A stretch of 64,000 nucleotides of DNA from Halobellus rarus (GTDB taxonomy: Archaea > Halobacteriota > Halobacteria > Halobacteriales > Haloferacaceae): contig NZ_JANHDI010000010.1 of the NCBI RefSeq assembly GCF_024494595.1, forward strand, positions 62,001-126,000, in the 5' to 3' direction. This document shows, one piece after another, positions 25,533-33,586 of the stretch. A program made the position numbers and the translations under genes. Positions within the stretch are counted from its first letter, which is position 1. Every line of letters starts with the position of its first letter. The notes under the pieces were generated by a model. The model did not search any database. It worked only from the letters and a program-made list of their open reading frames with translations, and was not told the origin of the DNA.

Positions 25533-26837
25533 ATGTCTCAGCAAGTCGTCTCCGAACTCGACGTCGACGAGTACACGCTCGGTCTGGTCGGTCCGGACCA
25601 GGAGTGGGCGGGAACCGTCGCCGACGGCGGCACCGTGCGGACACACACCCCGCCGGCGTGCTGGGGACCGATGATCACGCCGAAGTTCCGCGGCGGCCAC
25701 GAGGTCACCAAGCCCATCGCCGTCGAGGGCGCGGAGGTCGGCGACGCCGTCGCGATCAAGATCCGCGACGTCGAGGTGACGAGCGTCGCGACGAGCACCG
25801 GTTCGATGGACGAACGCGAGGGGGCCTTCGGCGACGACCCCTTCGTCGATCACAAGTGTCCCGAGTGCGGCACCGAGTGGCCCGAGAGCGTCGTCGAGGG
25901 GACCGGCGAGGAGTCGATCCGGTGTGCGGAGTGCGGCGCGAACGCCTCGTCGTTCGCCTTCGAGTACGGCATCACGACCGTGTTCGACGACGACTACGAG
26001 GTCGGGATCACGGTCGACGAGGCGGCGGCTCACGACCTCGCCGAGCGCGCCGGGGAGGCGAGCGCCCTCCCGGAGAACTCGCGGCAACACCCCATTCTCC
26101 TCTATGAGCCCTCGGAGATGCCCGGCACGCTCGGTCACCTCCGACCGTTCGTCGGGAACATCGGGACGACGCCACCGATCGAACTCCCGGACTCGCACAA
26201 CGCCGGCGACTTCGGCCAGTTCCTCATCGGTGCCGATCACGACTGGGGGCTCGACAGCGAGGCGGAACTCGACGCCCGCACCGACGGCCACATGGACATC
26301 AACGCGGTACGCGAGGGATCGGTCCTGATCTGTCCCGTGAAGGTCGACGGCGGCGGCATCTACGTCGGCGATCTGCACGCCAATCAGGGCGACGGCGAAC
26401 TCGCCCTACACACGACGGACGTCAGCGGACGTACCGAGTTCGAGGTCGAACTCATCAAGGACCTCGAGATCGGGGGGCCGCTCCTCCTCCCCAACGAGGA
26501 AGACCTCTCGCACATCAGCAAGCCGTACACGGACGGAGACAAAGCGCGCGGCCGCGAACTCGGCGCGGAGTACGGCGTCGACGTCGAGACGGATATGGGA
26601 CCGATCCAGGTGATCGGCTCGGGCGCGACCGTCAACGACGCCACCGACAACGCCTTCGACCGCGCCGGCGACCTCCTCGGGATGAGCGAGGGCGAGGTCC
26701 GCACCCGGTGCACGTTCACCGGCGGCGTCGAGATCGGTCGACTCCCGGGCGTGGTTCAGCTCACGATGCTCGCGCCGATGGACGTCCTCGACGACCGCGG
26801 GCTGGCACACCTCGTGCGCGAGCAGTACGGGCTCTAG
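25533..26837 (+). CDS. Acetamidase/formamidase family protein with zinc-ribbon insert
   Basis: The 434-residue protein belongs to the FmdA/AmdA family, which hydrolyses short amides to ammonia and acid. Recognisable parts are HTPPACWGPMITPKFRGG, GHLRPFVGNIGTTPP, DSHNAGDFG, INAVREGSVLICPVKVDGGG and YVGDLHANQGDGEL. An insert at roughly residues 109-135 carries CPECG and CAECG, a four-cysteine zinc ribbon that I do not associate with standard family members. The ATG at 25533 follows an AT-rich promoter (ACGAAAGATAATATACA). No amide transporter adjoins it. Confidence 0.88.
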   Translation: MSQQVVSELDVDEYTLGLVGPDQEWAGTVADGGTVRTHTPPACWGPMITPKFRGGHEVTKPIAVEGAEVGDAVAIKIRDVEVTSVATSTGSMDEREGAFGDDPFVDHKCPECGTEWPESVVEGTGEESIRCAECGANASSFAFEYGITTVFDDDYEVGITVDEAAAHDLAERAGEASALPENSRQHPILLYEPSEMPGTLGHLRPFVGNIGTTPPIELPDSHNAGDFGQFLIGADHDWGLDSEAELDARTDGHMDINAVREGSVLICPVKVDGGGIYVGDLHANQGDGELALHTTDVSGRTEFEVELIKDLEIGGPLLLPNEEDLSHISKPYTDGDKARGRELGAEYGVDVETDMGPIQVIGSGATVNDATDNAFDRAGDLLGMSEGEVRTRCTFTGGVEIGRLPGVVQLTMLAPMDVLDDRGLAHLVREQYGL

Positions 26838-26888
26838 GCGGGGCCGACCACCGGGGGCGGTCGCTCGACCGAAGACCGCGAGGGAGCG

Positions 26889-27149
26889 TCACCCACCCCG
26901 CATCGCGGGATGGACGCTGAGCGAGGCGTCCGCCGGACAGGGATCGTCGGGCTCGGCGGAGGCGCCGTCCACAGAGAGGCGAACGCTCGACGCGAGTCGC
27001 CCGTCGTCGCCGAACAGGTGCCCCTCGGCGCGCGGATACGCGTCGACGAACGCGTCGACGGCGTCCCGCACGGTTCCGCCGCCGAAGTCGACGCTGACGC
27101 GTTTGCCGCCGGTCGAACTTCGGAGCGGGCCGTATATGGTCACGTCCAT
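26889..27149 (-). CDS. Ubiquitin-like small modifier / MoaD-ThiS family protein
   Basis: The 86-residue beta-grasp protein starts MDVTIYGPLRSSTGGKRVSV and ends AMRGG. The terminal di-glycine is the activation site of archaeal small modifier proteins (SAMPs), MoaD and ThiS, which are adenylated by an E1-like enzyme and used for protein conjugation or sulfur transfer. The VRDAVDAFVDAYPRAEGHLFG helix region fits MoaD-like members. Whether it modifies proteins, carries sulfur, or both is not decided by sequence. A MoaE fusion gene lies 24 kb away, not adjacent. Confidence 0.82.
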   Translation of the reverse strand: MDVTIYGPLRSSTGGKRVSVDFGGGTVRDAVDAFVDAYPRAEGHLFGDDGRLASSVRLSVDGASAEPDDPCPADASLSVHPAMRGG

Positions 27150-27262
27150 AGCCAGTTGTTCGCGTTCGAGACAGTTGGATGCTTCCACGTCGCCGGCGTT
27201 CGAGTGTCCCTGCGGAACCCGGCCGACCGGGCGAGGAGACGCAGCCGCGAATTCGGAGAATA

Positions 27263-27568
27263 TCAGAAAGAGACGTTGGCGTCGTCTTTCGGAGCGGATT
27301 CGGACTCCGCGGGATTGCCACCTCGATCGTCGTAGTACTTGCGCCCGATGTACTCGTCGCTCACGTTACCGATGATGGTCTTGTACAACTCGTCGGCCGA
27401 GCCGTACGTCTCCTGACCGACGCCGCTGACGATCGTCGAAACCGTGTCGCTCTTTTGATCGGCGGGCGTCCCGATTTCGACGTCCCCGATCCGCTCGATC
27501 ATCGCGTCGTGGTCGATCGGATACTCGAGTTCGTCGTCGAGGAAGTCGAACAGCTCGTTAATCTTCAT
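27263..27568 (-). CDS. DUF5789-like small haloarchaeal protein
   Basis: The 101-residue protein starts MKINELFDFLDDELEYPID. The middle carries SGVGQETYGSADELYKTI and GNVSDEYIGRKYYDDRGG. The pattern of an ETY-SADE-GRKxYxDRG sequence resembles DUF5789 as I recall it. No function is known. A TATA-like GGTTATTTCC (rightward reading of the minus strand) about 30 bp upstream of the ATG at 27568 suggests a leaderless transcript. It stands alone between two unrelated genes. Confidence 0.8.
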   Translation of the reverse strand: MKINELFDFLDDELEYPIDHDAMIERIGDVEIGTPADQKSDTVSTIVSGVGQETYGSADELYKTIIGNVSDEYIGRKYYDDRGGNPAESESAPKDDANVSF

Positions 27569-27751
27569 AATTAATGATTCATCTATGCGGAAATAACCCT
27601 TGTGGTGTTAGAGTACCGCCGGCTCTCAGCGAGGAGACAGGGGGAGCCGACAGTACGATCCGGACGGTTGTAACTATGTACCGGCGATCGCGAGACCTCG
27701 CGGGAACGGACGCGCGAGGCGTTCGACGGGAAGAGACGACGACACTCCGTA

Positions 27752-28525
27752 TCAGTCGTCGCCGGCATCGGCGTCTGACCCGATGCCGTCCTCGCCGGCC
27801 AACTCGTCGGCGCGGAGGTCCGCGCTCGCCTCTCTGACCTCCCGCATCACGCTCGAGATCCGTTCTTCGGCCTCCATCTCCTCCTCGACGGAGAGGTCGA
27901 CGCCCTCGACTTCGAGCAGGAACTTCGCGATCTCGGTCACCTCGTACATCAGTTCGTCGAGTTCCTCGGCGGTGAAGAAGCCGGACATCGCGCCGTAGAG
28001 GAAGGTCGCGCCCGACTTCCGGATCTTGTCCTCGAACGACGACCGCGCCTGATTGACGGCCTGCGGCGTGTACGTGTCGGTCATAAACGGCACGAGTTCG
28101 GGGAGGTTCTCTCCGATCTTAGTCATCTCGACGCCCGTCTCGGTTCGGAAGTCCGCACACAGTCGGGCGATGGCCCACTCCCTCGCGGTGATGTACGTCC
28201 GGTCCCGGAGGAAGTCGTTGACGCGGTCGTACTGCGCGCCGTCGACCTTCTTGAACCGCGCGTACTTCCGCACGTCCGCCGGCGTTTCGGACCCCTCATC
28301 GACGGATTCAGACGCCGGGTCGGGGTTCTGTGCGCTCTCATCGGCAGATGCCGAATCCGGCTCAACGCCCGCTGGACCGCCACCGGAATTTGTGCCTCCG
28401 ACGGCGTCCGCCTCTCCGGCGTCGCCCCCGTCAGATTGGTCCGAGCGCTCCGACTCCGCTCTCGACGCGTCGACGTCGGTCTGTGACGCGTCCGGCGTCG
28501 ACGCCTCGGCGTCGTCGTCTTCCAT
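27752..28525 (-). CDS. DUF5806-like protein
   Basis: The 257-residue protein has a disordered acidic N-terminal third (about 85 residues of Asp, Ser, Glu and Ala). A highly ordered domain follows, beginning KYARFKKVDGAQYDRVNDFL and including RTYITAREWAIARLCADFRT, GENLPELVPFMTDTYTPQAV and FLYGAMSGFFTAEELDELMY. This core matches my memory of haloarchaeal DUF5806, whose function is unknown. The order-to-disorder layout suggests a halophilic adaptor or nucleic-acid-linked protein, but that is a guess. The ATG at 28525 starts MEDDDAEAS. Confidence 0.8.
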   Translation of the reverse strand: MEDDDAEASTPDASQTDVDASRAESERSDQSDGGDAGEADAVGGTNSGGGPAGVEPDSASADESAQNPDPASESVDEGSETPADVRKYARFKKVDGAQYDRVNDFLRDRTYITAREWAIARLCADFRTETGVEMTKIGENLPELVPFMTDTYTPQAVNQARSSFEDKIRKSGATFLYGAMSGFFTAEELDELMYEVTEIAKFLLEVEGVDLSVEEEMEAEERISSVMREVREASADLRADELAGEDGIGSDADAGDD

Positions 28526-28744
28526 ACTGCCGCGTGTCGCTCCGAACGCAAAAAGCGTTCTGTCGGCGTGTTCTCGGTCGGTCCGAATCGGATCGCCGGT
28601 GAATTCCCGGGAAAACGTCGGGCACTCCGAAGACGCATAGGGTGTCTCCGTCCCGGCCGACGGTTCAATCTCGGCGCGGTCTTGACGGATCCGTCGGTGA
28701 CCACACCCGACGATTTTTCTACTCCCGCGATGACTTCCCGGCAT

Positions 28745-29113
28745 ATGAGAATCCTCTTGGGCGTCGGCGGCTCTGACGACTCCCTCCGGGCGCTGGAACG
28801 GACGATCGAACGGGCGAACGAGGCGGGCGACGACCTGACGGTCGCGATCCTCGACGAGGGCGGCACCGACCGCACCGTCGACGATATCGAAGCCGACGTC
28901 AAGGAGGCGCTCGACTCCGGCGGTATCGAGGCCGACATTCGGTACGTCGAAGGCGACCCGGGAAGCAAACTCGTCGACATCGCCGAGTCTGAGGGCTTCG
29001 ACCGGATCGCGCTCAGCGGCGGGACGACCAGCCCGATGGGGAAGATTCAACTCGGCAGCACCGCGGAGTTCGTCCTGCTGAACTCGCACGTCAGCGTCTC
29101 ACTTATCCGATGA
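28745..29113 (+). CDS. Universal stress protein family, short
   Basis: The 122-residue Usp-fold protein starts MRILLGVGGSDDSLRALERT. Later segments are VAILDEGGTDRTVDDIEADV and RIALSGGTTSPMGKIQLGST, where the ATP-loop form GxxGxxxxxxxGS is only partly kept. Its stop overlaps the next ATG (ATGA), so it is translated with the acetyltransferase. It is one of four Usp-type genes in the window. Role in stress is family inference only. Confidence 0.85.
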   Translation: MRILLGVGGSDDSLRALERTIERANEAGDDLTVAILDEGGTDRTVDDIEADVKEALDSGGIEADIRYVEGDPGSKLVDIAESEGFDRIALSGGTTSPMGKIQLGSTAEFVLLNSHVSVSLIR

Positions 29114-29664
29114 GTCGAGACCGACGGTTCCCCGACGAGGTCGCCGGCCCGTTCGAGAGTCCGCCGCGGCGGTTCGAAGACCGCGAAGGCCGCGAGATCG
29201 AGATCCGGGCACACGACGGAAGCGAGCGGGAGTACGAGGCGCTCGCGTCGATGTACGGCGAATTCGACCCTGCCGACCGGGCTCAGGGAATCCCCCCGAG
29301 CGACGATCGCCGCATCCGAGAGTGGCTCGACAACATCTTCTGCGACGCGTGTCTGAACGTCATCGCGTGGGACGGCGACACCGCCGCGGGACACGCCACG
29401 CTCGTCCCCGACGACGACGCCCACGAGCTGGCGATCTTCGTGCTACAGGAGTACCAGGAGGCCGGAATCGGCACGCATCTGATGGAAGCGCTGCTCGGCC
29501 ACGGCGCAGAGTCGGGCGTCGGGAAGGTGTGGCTCACGGTCGAGCGATGGAACCAGCCCGCCGTGGGACTCTACAAGAAGATCGGCTTCGAGATCAGCGA
29601 TTCCGAGAGCTTCGAGATGGAAATGGCGATCCGCCTGACGGACGGCAGCGACGAGGGCGGATAG
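29110..29664 (+). CDS. GNAT-family N-acetyltransferase
   Basis: The 184-residue protein has the acetyl-CoA motif LQEYQEAGIGTHLMEALL (Q/RxxGxG/A type) near residue 118 and the following VWLTVERWNQPAVGLYKKIG strand-helix that is standard in GNAT proteins. The N-terminal 30 residues are extra and charged. The substrate, a small molecule or a protein N-terminus or lysine, is unknown. It is coupled to the Usp gene through an ATGA overlap, so a shared stress context is possible. Confidence 0.88.
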   Translation: MSRDRRFPDEVAGPFESPPRRFEDREGREIEIRAHDGSEREYEALASMYGEFDPADRAQGIPPSDDRRIREWLDNIFCDACLNVIAWDGDTAAGHATLVPDDDAHELAIFVLQEYQEAGIGTHLMEALLGHGAESGVGKVWLTVERWNQPAVGLYKKIGFEISDSESFEMEMAIRLTDGSDEGG

Positions 29665-29708
29665 GAGATCGGACGCGTCGAAAGTCTCCGCGACGGCGGG
29701 GTCGAATC

Positions 29709-30167
29709 TCAGACGGACAGCACGGGCTGGCTCGCGTACAGCAGCACGTACTCCGCGGCCTTCGCGAGCACTTCGCCGGGGTCGCCCGAAACCGGCTCTC
29801 GGGGGACGACGAGGAAGTCGGCGTCGAGTTCCTCGGCGGTGTCGAGGACGACGCTCCCGGGGTGTCTGAGCTTCATTTTCGTCGAGAACCCGTACGCGAC
29901 AGACGTCGACAACGGGACCTCGTGCTCCGCGGCGATCCGCTCGGCCGCCTCCATAATCGCTTCGCCGTCAGCGGCGACCTGCGCGTCGTCGACGACCCCC
30001 TCTTCGATCTCGCGGACGACCTCCTCGCCCAGGACGTGGACGACGTGGACCGTCGCGTCGTACTTGGAAGCGATCGCAGCGGCGTACGCTACCGCGTCGG
30101 TCGACTCGTCGCTCGCGTCGACCGGAGCGAGCACGAGGTCGACGGACAGCGGTCGGCGGTCGGTCAT
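29709..30167 (-). CDS. Universal stress protein family
   Basis: The 152-residue protein starts MTDRRPLSVDLVLAPVDASD and follows the Usp fold (AVAYAAAIASKYDATVHVVH, then EELDADFLVVPREPVSGDPG, and AEYVLLYASQPVLSV). The usual ATP-binding GxxGxxxxxxxxGS loop is altered to PREPVSGDPG, so it may not bind ATP. The longer frame to 30194 adds nine residues; the ATG at 30167 was chosen for fold fit. It converges with the acetyltransferase gene. Confidence 0.82.
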   Translation of the reverse strand: MTDRRPLSVDLVLAPVDASDESTDAVAYAAAIASKYDATVHVVHVLGEEVVREIEEGVVDDAQVAADGEAIMEAAERIAAEHEVPLSTSVAYGFSTKMKLRHPGSVVLDTAEELDADFLVVPREPVSGDPGEVLAKAAEYVLLYASQPVLSV

Positions 30168-30274
30168 ACCCGCACCTGCAACGTCCGACGGCAAAAATCC
30201 TCACTTCCGAGACGGCCACCGACCATCCGCGTCAGGGGTCCCGCGGATTCCGAGATCCTCGAAGGGAGCGATCG

Positions 30275-30281
30275 TTTAAAT
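30275..30281 (+). promoter_or_regulatory. TATA box of structured RNA element 2
   Basis: TTTAAAT lies exactly 30 bp upstream of GTGACGT. The intervening sequence shares TACGATCG and GGCCA with the other copies. Confidence 0.72.
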
Positions 30282-30304
30282 ACGATCGGGCGGCCACCGA
30301 CGCT

Positions 30305-30420
30305 GTGACGTGAGTGAGGTCCCGCGTCGAAACGCGGTTGTTCGGCACAGTGACGCGGGGCGGCGACGACCACCGGGAGGCGGGGGTCCGGCCGTCGGGC
30401 GGTGTGCCGACTGTTCGCCA
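30305..30420 (+). ncRNA. Structured RNA element, copy 2
   Basis: The 116-nt element begins GTGACGT and ends CTGTTCGCCA. The hairpin is CCCGCGTC (30321-30328) with GACGCGGG (30352-30359). The loop segment TCGGCAC (30342-30348) pairs with GTGCCGA (30404-30410). This copy lies in open intergenic space between divergent genes, so it is not simply the 3' untranslated region of a neighbour. Confidence 0.65.
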
Positions 30421-30591
30421 TCCGTCGAATTCGACCGCATTCGGGAGAACGCCACTCCGACCGGAGGGGGAGATAGGGTATCCTGTCGGACGAAAGGCCC
30501 GATACTTCGGCTCGCTCTCCCGGGCGGGGTGAGCGAACGTAGTGACACTTTCGTCCGAAAAGATATGTATTCTGATGAGTGATGTGTACCC

Positions 30592-31824
30592 GTGCGGTAT
30601 CGCTGGACAGTCGCCTTCGCCGTGCTCGTCGCCGCCGGGGTACTGGGAAGTGCGTTTATCGGCCCGGGGGGAGTCGAGAACGGCGGCGATCCACCGCGGG
30701 AGCAGCTGCTTCAGCCGGGGCAGGGAGCGGACTACGTCTGGCCGTACACGAGCCGGAGCCAGTCGATCGACGGGCGAACGCTCGCGCTGAACGTCGTGAT
30801 CGTCGGGACGCCGGCGGAGGTTCGCGCCGTGCTCACCGATCAGTCCGAACTAGAGTGGGCCGCCGCCGAGAGCGATCAGGGTCTCAACGAGTCGGTGTCG
30901 GTCTCACAGCTCGACGAGCCGGTGTCGATCTCGCCGTGGCGGTCGGCACGCGGGGCGGCACGCTACACCTACGTGGCGGAGCGCCCCGGCTCCGGCGAGT
31001 GGGTCGAATCCGACTACCAGCTCGCGACCGGCACGTACCTCGGCAGTCGGACGCACATCCGCGCGTATCCCGGTCCGTCGGACAACTGGACGGCGCTGCA
31101 GGCGCACACCGAGTACTGGGACTGGTTCCGCCTGCGACACTCCGTGACGGGCATCGCGGAGGGGAGTCGGACCGTCGAGCGCGACCTCCGTGACGAGCGG
31201 TTCGTCGACGAGGTCAGCCGCGTCTACCACGGTCACGCGGGCGGCGGCAGCGACGGCTGGATCTCGGTGATCAGGCTCACGTCCGCGACGGACGTGTCCC
31301 CCGGATCGATCGACGAGGCACCCGGTCCCGGGTCGACGCTGGGGCTCCTGAGCGTCGTCCCAGCCGTGGCGGTGCTGGCCGCCGCCGTCCCGCCGGTTCG
31401 GCGACGGGACCTCTGGGACGCCGCGCTCCCGCTGTCGATCGTCGTCGTGGTCCTCGGGGTCCGATCGGTCGGGATCGCCGCAGAAGGACTGTTTCCGGCG
31501 GCGAATCCGAAAATATTCGCCGGGGTTCTCTATCCGATGCTGGTCGTCGGGCCGCTCCTCGCGACCGCGCTCTTGGCCCGGGGTCGCCCAGCGACGCGGA
31601 TGGCGCTCCTCGCCGCCGCGGGACTGGGTGCCGGGTTCGTGCTCGACCTGAGCGGCGTCGGGGTGAGGACCGTCCCGATTCGGCTCGTGCTACACCGAAC
31701 GGCGCTCGTCGGCGTCATCGGACTATTCGCGCTGGGCGTCGCCAGCGAGGAGCGCCGGGTAGCCAGTGCGGGCGCGGTGCTCTGGGTGGCGATCCTCGCC
31801 GCGACCCTCCTCGGGATGGTGTGA
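30592..31824 (+). CDS. Membrane protein with LssY-like N-terminal domain
   Basis: The 410-residue protein starts at a GTG and opens with a signal-anchor (FAVLVAAGVLGSAFIGPGG). The outer domain of about 210 residues has VVIVGTPAEVRAVLTDQSEL and the block HTEYWDWFRLRHSVTGIAEG followed by TVERDLRDERFVD. These resemble the LssY C-terminal domain often linked to PAP2 or DedA membrane proteins. The C-terminal 150 residues form five or six hydrophobic helices. Function unknown; an envelope or lipid role is suggested by the domain and by the neighbouring envelope cluster. Confidence 0.72.
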   Translation: MRYRWTVAFAVLVAAGVLGSAFIGPGGVENGGDPPREQLLQPGQGADYVWPYTSRSQSIDGRTLALNVVIVGTPAEVRAVLTDQSELEWAAAESDQGLNESVSVSQLDEPVSISPWRSARGAARYTYVAERPGSGEWVESDYQLATGTYLGSRTHIRAYPGPSDNWTALQAHTEYWDWFRLRHSVTGIAEGSRTVERDLRDERFVDEVSRVYHGHAGGGSDGWISVIRLTSATDVSPGSIDEAPGPGSTLGLLSVVPAVAVLAAAVPPVRRRDLWDAALPLSIVVVVLGVRSVGIAAEGLFPAANPKIFAGVLYPMLVVGPLLATALLARGRPATRMALLAAAGLGAGFVLDLSGVGVRTVPIRLVLHRTALVGVIGLFALGVASEERRVASAGAVLWVAILAATLLGMV

Positions 31825-31888
31825 CCGCGCGGGAGTCGGTGCGTGTCCACGAGCCGGGGGCGTCGGCCCGCAGACCGGCGGTATCGAT

Positions 31889-33586
31889 TCACGAACCGTC
31901 GGTGTCGGTCGCGCGATAGATCACGACACCGTCGTTCTCGTAGGCGCGTTCCCAGCGATCAGAGCGCTCGAAAGAGCGTTCGATCGTTCCGAACTGGGCG
32001 GCGTTCTCACCTCGGATCGTGTACTGTCCCTTCGGGACGTACACGTGCGTCGGGCGCTCGCCGACGTCGGCCGCGACGCTCTCGACGCACTCGGCGCGCT
32101 GACACGTCGAGACCGTCTCGTACGCCGTCATCTGTCGATCGAACGCGTCGGCTCCGACCCACTCCACGCCCCAGTAGCCGACGAGGAGCGTGCGGTCCGT
32201 CAGCGCCGGGAGCCACTCGGCGGCGTCACCGACGACGACGAATCTGGCCCCGGGATCGGTCTCGGCCGCGATCCACGCCATCGCCTCGTCGTCGTCCTCG
32301 TCGAGGAACTCCGGCGTCGACGGGTCCGTCACGAGCGTCGTCTCGTAGGCGAAGTACGCCCCGCCGACGAGCGTTCCGAGGAGAAGCACGGCCGCGGCCG
32401 CCGCGGCACGGCGGTCGATATCGGGTCCGACGCGTCGGCGTCGCGGCTCCGATTCGGAGCGCTCTCGCTCCTGTTTCCGCTCGGAGCCGTCTCCCGCTCG
32501 CTCCGGTATCGCCTCCGACTCGCTCTCCCGAGCGCGTACCAGTACCACGACAGCCACGGGGACCAACACCGCGCTCACCGCGTAGGCGAACCGGGGCTGT
32601 CTGAACAGCAGTTCGGCGACGACGAGCCAGACCGGAAGGAGGTACTCGCGCCGAAGCAGAAGGTAGACCGCGGGCACCAGGGCGACGGCGACGCCCGGGG
32701 AGATCGCTCCCGCGAGCGCGTTCGCTCCGCCACCGACGCCGCCGTGCGTTCCCGACGCCGCGGCGAACACGCCGATGCCGTGCGTCGTGAGGACCCACAC
32801 CAACCACGGAGACGCGAGCAGCGCACCGCCGAGACCGACCGCCAGCCCCGAGGCGAATCCCGACAGCGACCGGTCGCGGACGAGCCAGAAGAGGACGTAG
32901 CTCACGACGACGAAGAGCGAGTACACCGGGTGCGTGAGCACCGTCAGGCCGAACGCGATCGCGCCGAGGGCGACCGCGCGACGTCCGCCGACGCCGTCGT
33001 GGACGAAGACGCGGTAGCCGGCGTAGATGGACGTCGTCGCGTAAAGAAAGGCGAACGCGCGGACCACACCGCCCGCAGAGAGGTGCCACTCCAGGATCTG
33101 CGGGTTCAGCGCCACGAGCGCAGCCGCCGCGGTTCCCGCGGGTCGCGAGTCGGCGGCGTCGCGGCCGAGCAGGTAGATCGGAACCAGCGCGAAAAGCATC
33201 CCGAGACTGGGGAGAAACCGGGAGACTGTGACGGGATCACCGCCGAGATCTACGAGGAGGGCATATAGATAGAACTGAAGCGGGGGGTAGGCGAACGGCA
33301 CCCCATCGGCCGTGTACCCCGGAATCCACGCGGGGAGCGAGTACCCGTTCGCGACGATCTCGGCCGCGATCTTCGCGTACAATCCCGCTCCGTACGCGGG
33401 GTAGGGGTTCGTCGCGAGGTAGATCGCGACGGCGACGACGCCCGGCAGCAATCCGAGAGCGAGCCAGAGCCGGTCGTCGTCGTCGATCGGGACGGCTGCT
33501 CGTGTATCGGCGGCGACGGAGCGGAGTCGGGCGAGCAGCCACCGACGCCCCCGGCCGGGGGGGTCCGGAGAGTTGCTCCCGGTCAT
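31889..33586 (-). CDS. Polytopic membrane protein, GT-C glycosyltransferase-like
   Basis: The 565-residue protein has about eleven hydrophobic helices up to residue 370 and then a soluble outer domain. After the first helix it reads AIYLATNPYPAYGAGLYAKI and AWIPGYTADGVPFAYPPLQF, a loop layout typical of GT-C enzymes that use dolichyl-phosphate sugars. The outer part contains DPGARFVVVGDAAEWLP and GYWGVEWVG. The ATG at 33586 overlaps the upstream gene's stop by four bases (ATGA), so it forms an operon with the arylsulfotransferase-like gene. The acceptor and sugar are unknown; surface glycan assembly is inferred. Confidence 0.75.
   Translation of the reverse strand: MTGSNSPDPPGRGRRWLLARLRSVAADTRAAVPIDDDDRLWLALGLLPGVVAVAIYLATNPYPAYGAGLYAKIAAEIVANGYSLPAWIPGYTADGVPFAYPPLQFYLYALLVDLGGDPVTVSRFLPSLGMLFALVPIYLLGRDAADSRPAGTAAAALVALNPQILEWHLSAGGVVRAFAFLYATTSIYAGYRVFVHDGVGGRRAVALGAIAFGLTVLTHPVYSLFVVVSYVLFWLVRDRSLSGFASGLAVGLGGALLASPWLVWVLTTHGIGVFAAASGTHGGVGGGANALAGAISPGVAVALVPAVYLLLRREYLLPVWLVVAELLFRQPRFAYAVSAVLVPVAVVVLVRARESESEAIPERAGDGSERKQERERSESEPRRRRVGPDIDRRAAAAAAVLLLGTLVGGAYFAYETTLVTDPSTPEFLDEDDDEAMAWIAAETDPGARFVVVGDAAEWLPALTDRTLLVGYWGVEWVGADAFDRQMTAYETVSTCQRAECVESVAADVGERPTHVYVPKGQYTIRGENAAQFGTIERSFERSDRWERAYENDGVVIYRATDTDGS

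Larger units (their letters stand above)
30168..30591. other. Intergenic region with RNA element 2 and a long inverted repeat
   Basis: This 424-bp gap holds RNA element copy 2 with its TATA box and, at 30486-30558, an 11-bp perfect inverted repeat (TCGGACGAAAG and CTTTCGTCCGA). The repeat encloses a second short stem, TCGCTC/GAGCGA. The right arm lies next to the promoter-like AGATATGTATTC of the following gene. No protein gene is seen. Confidence 0.7.
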
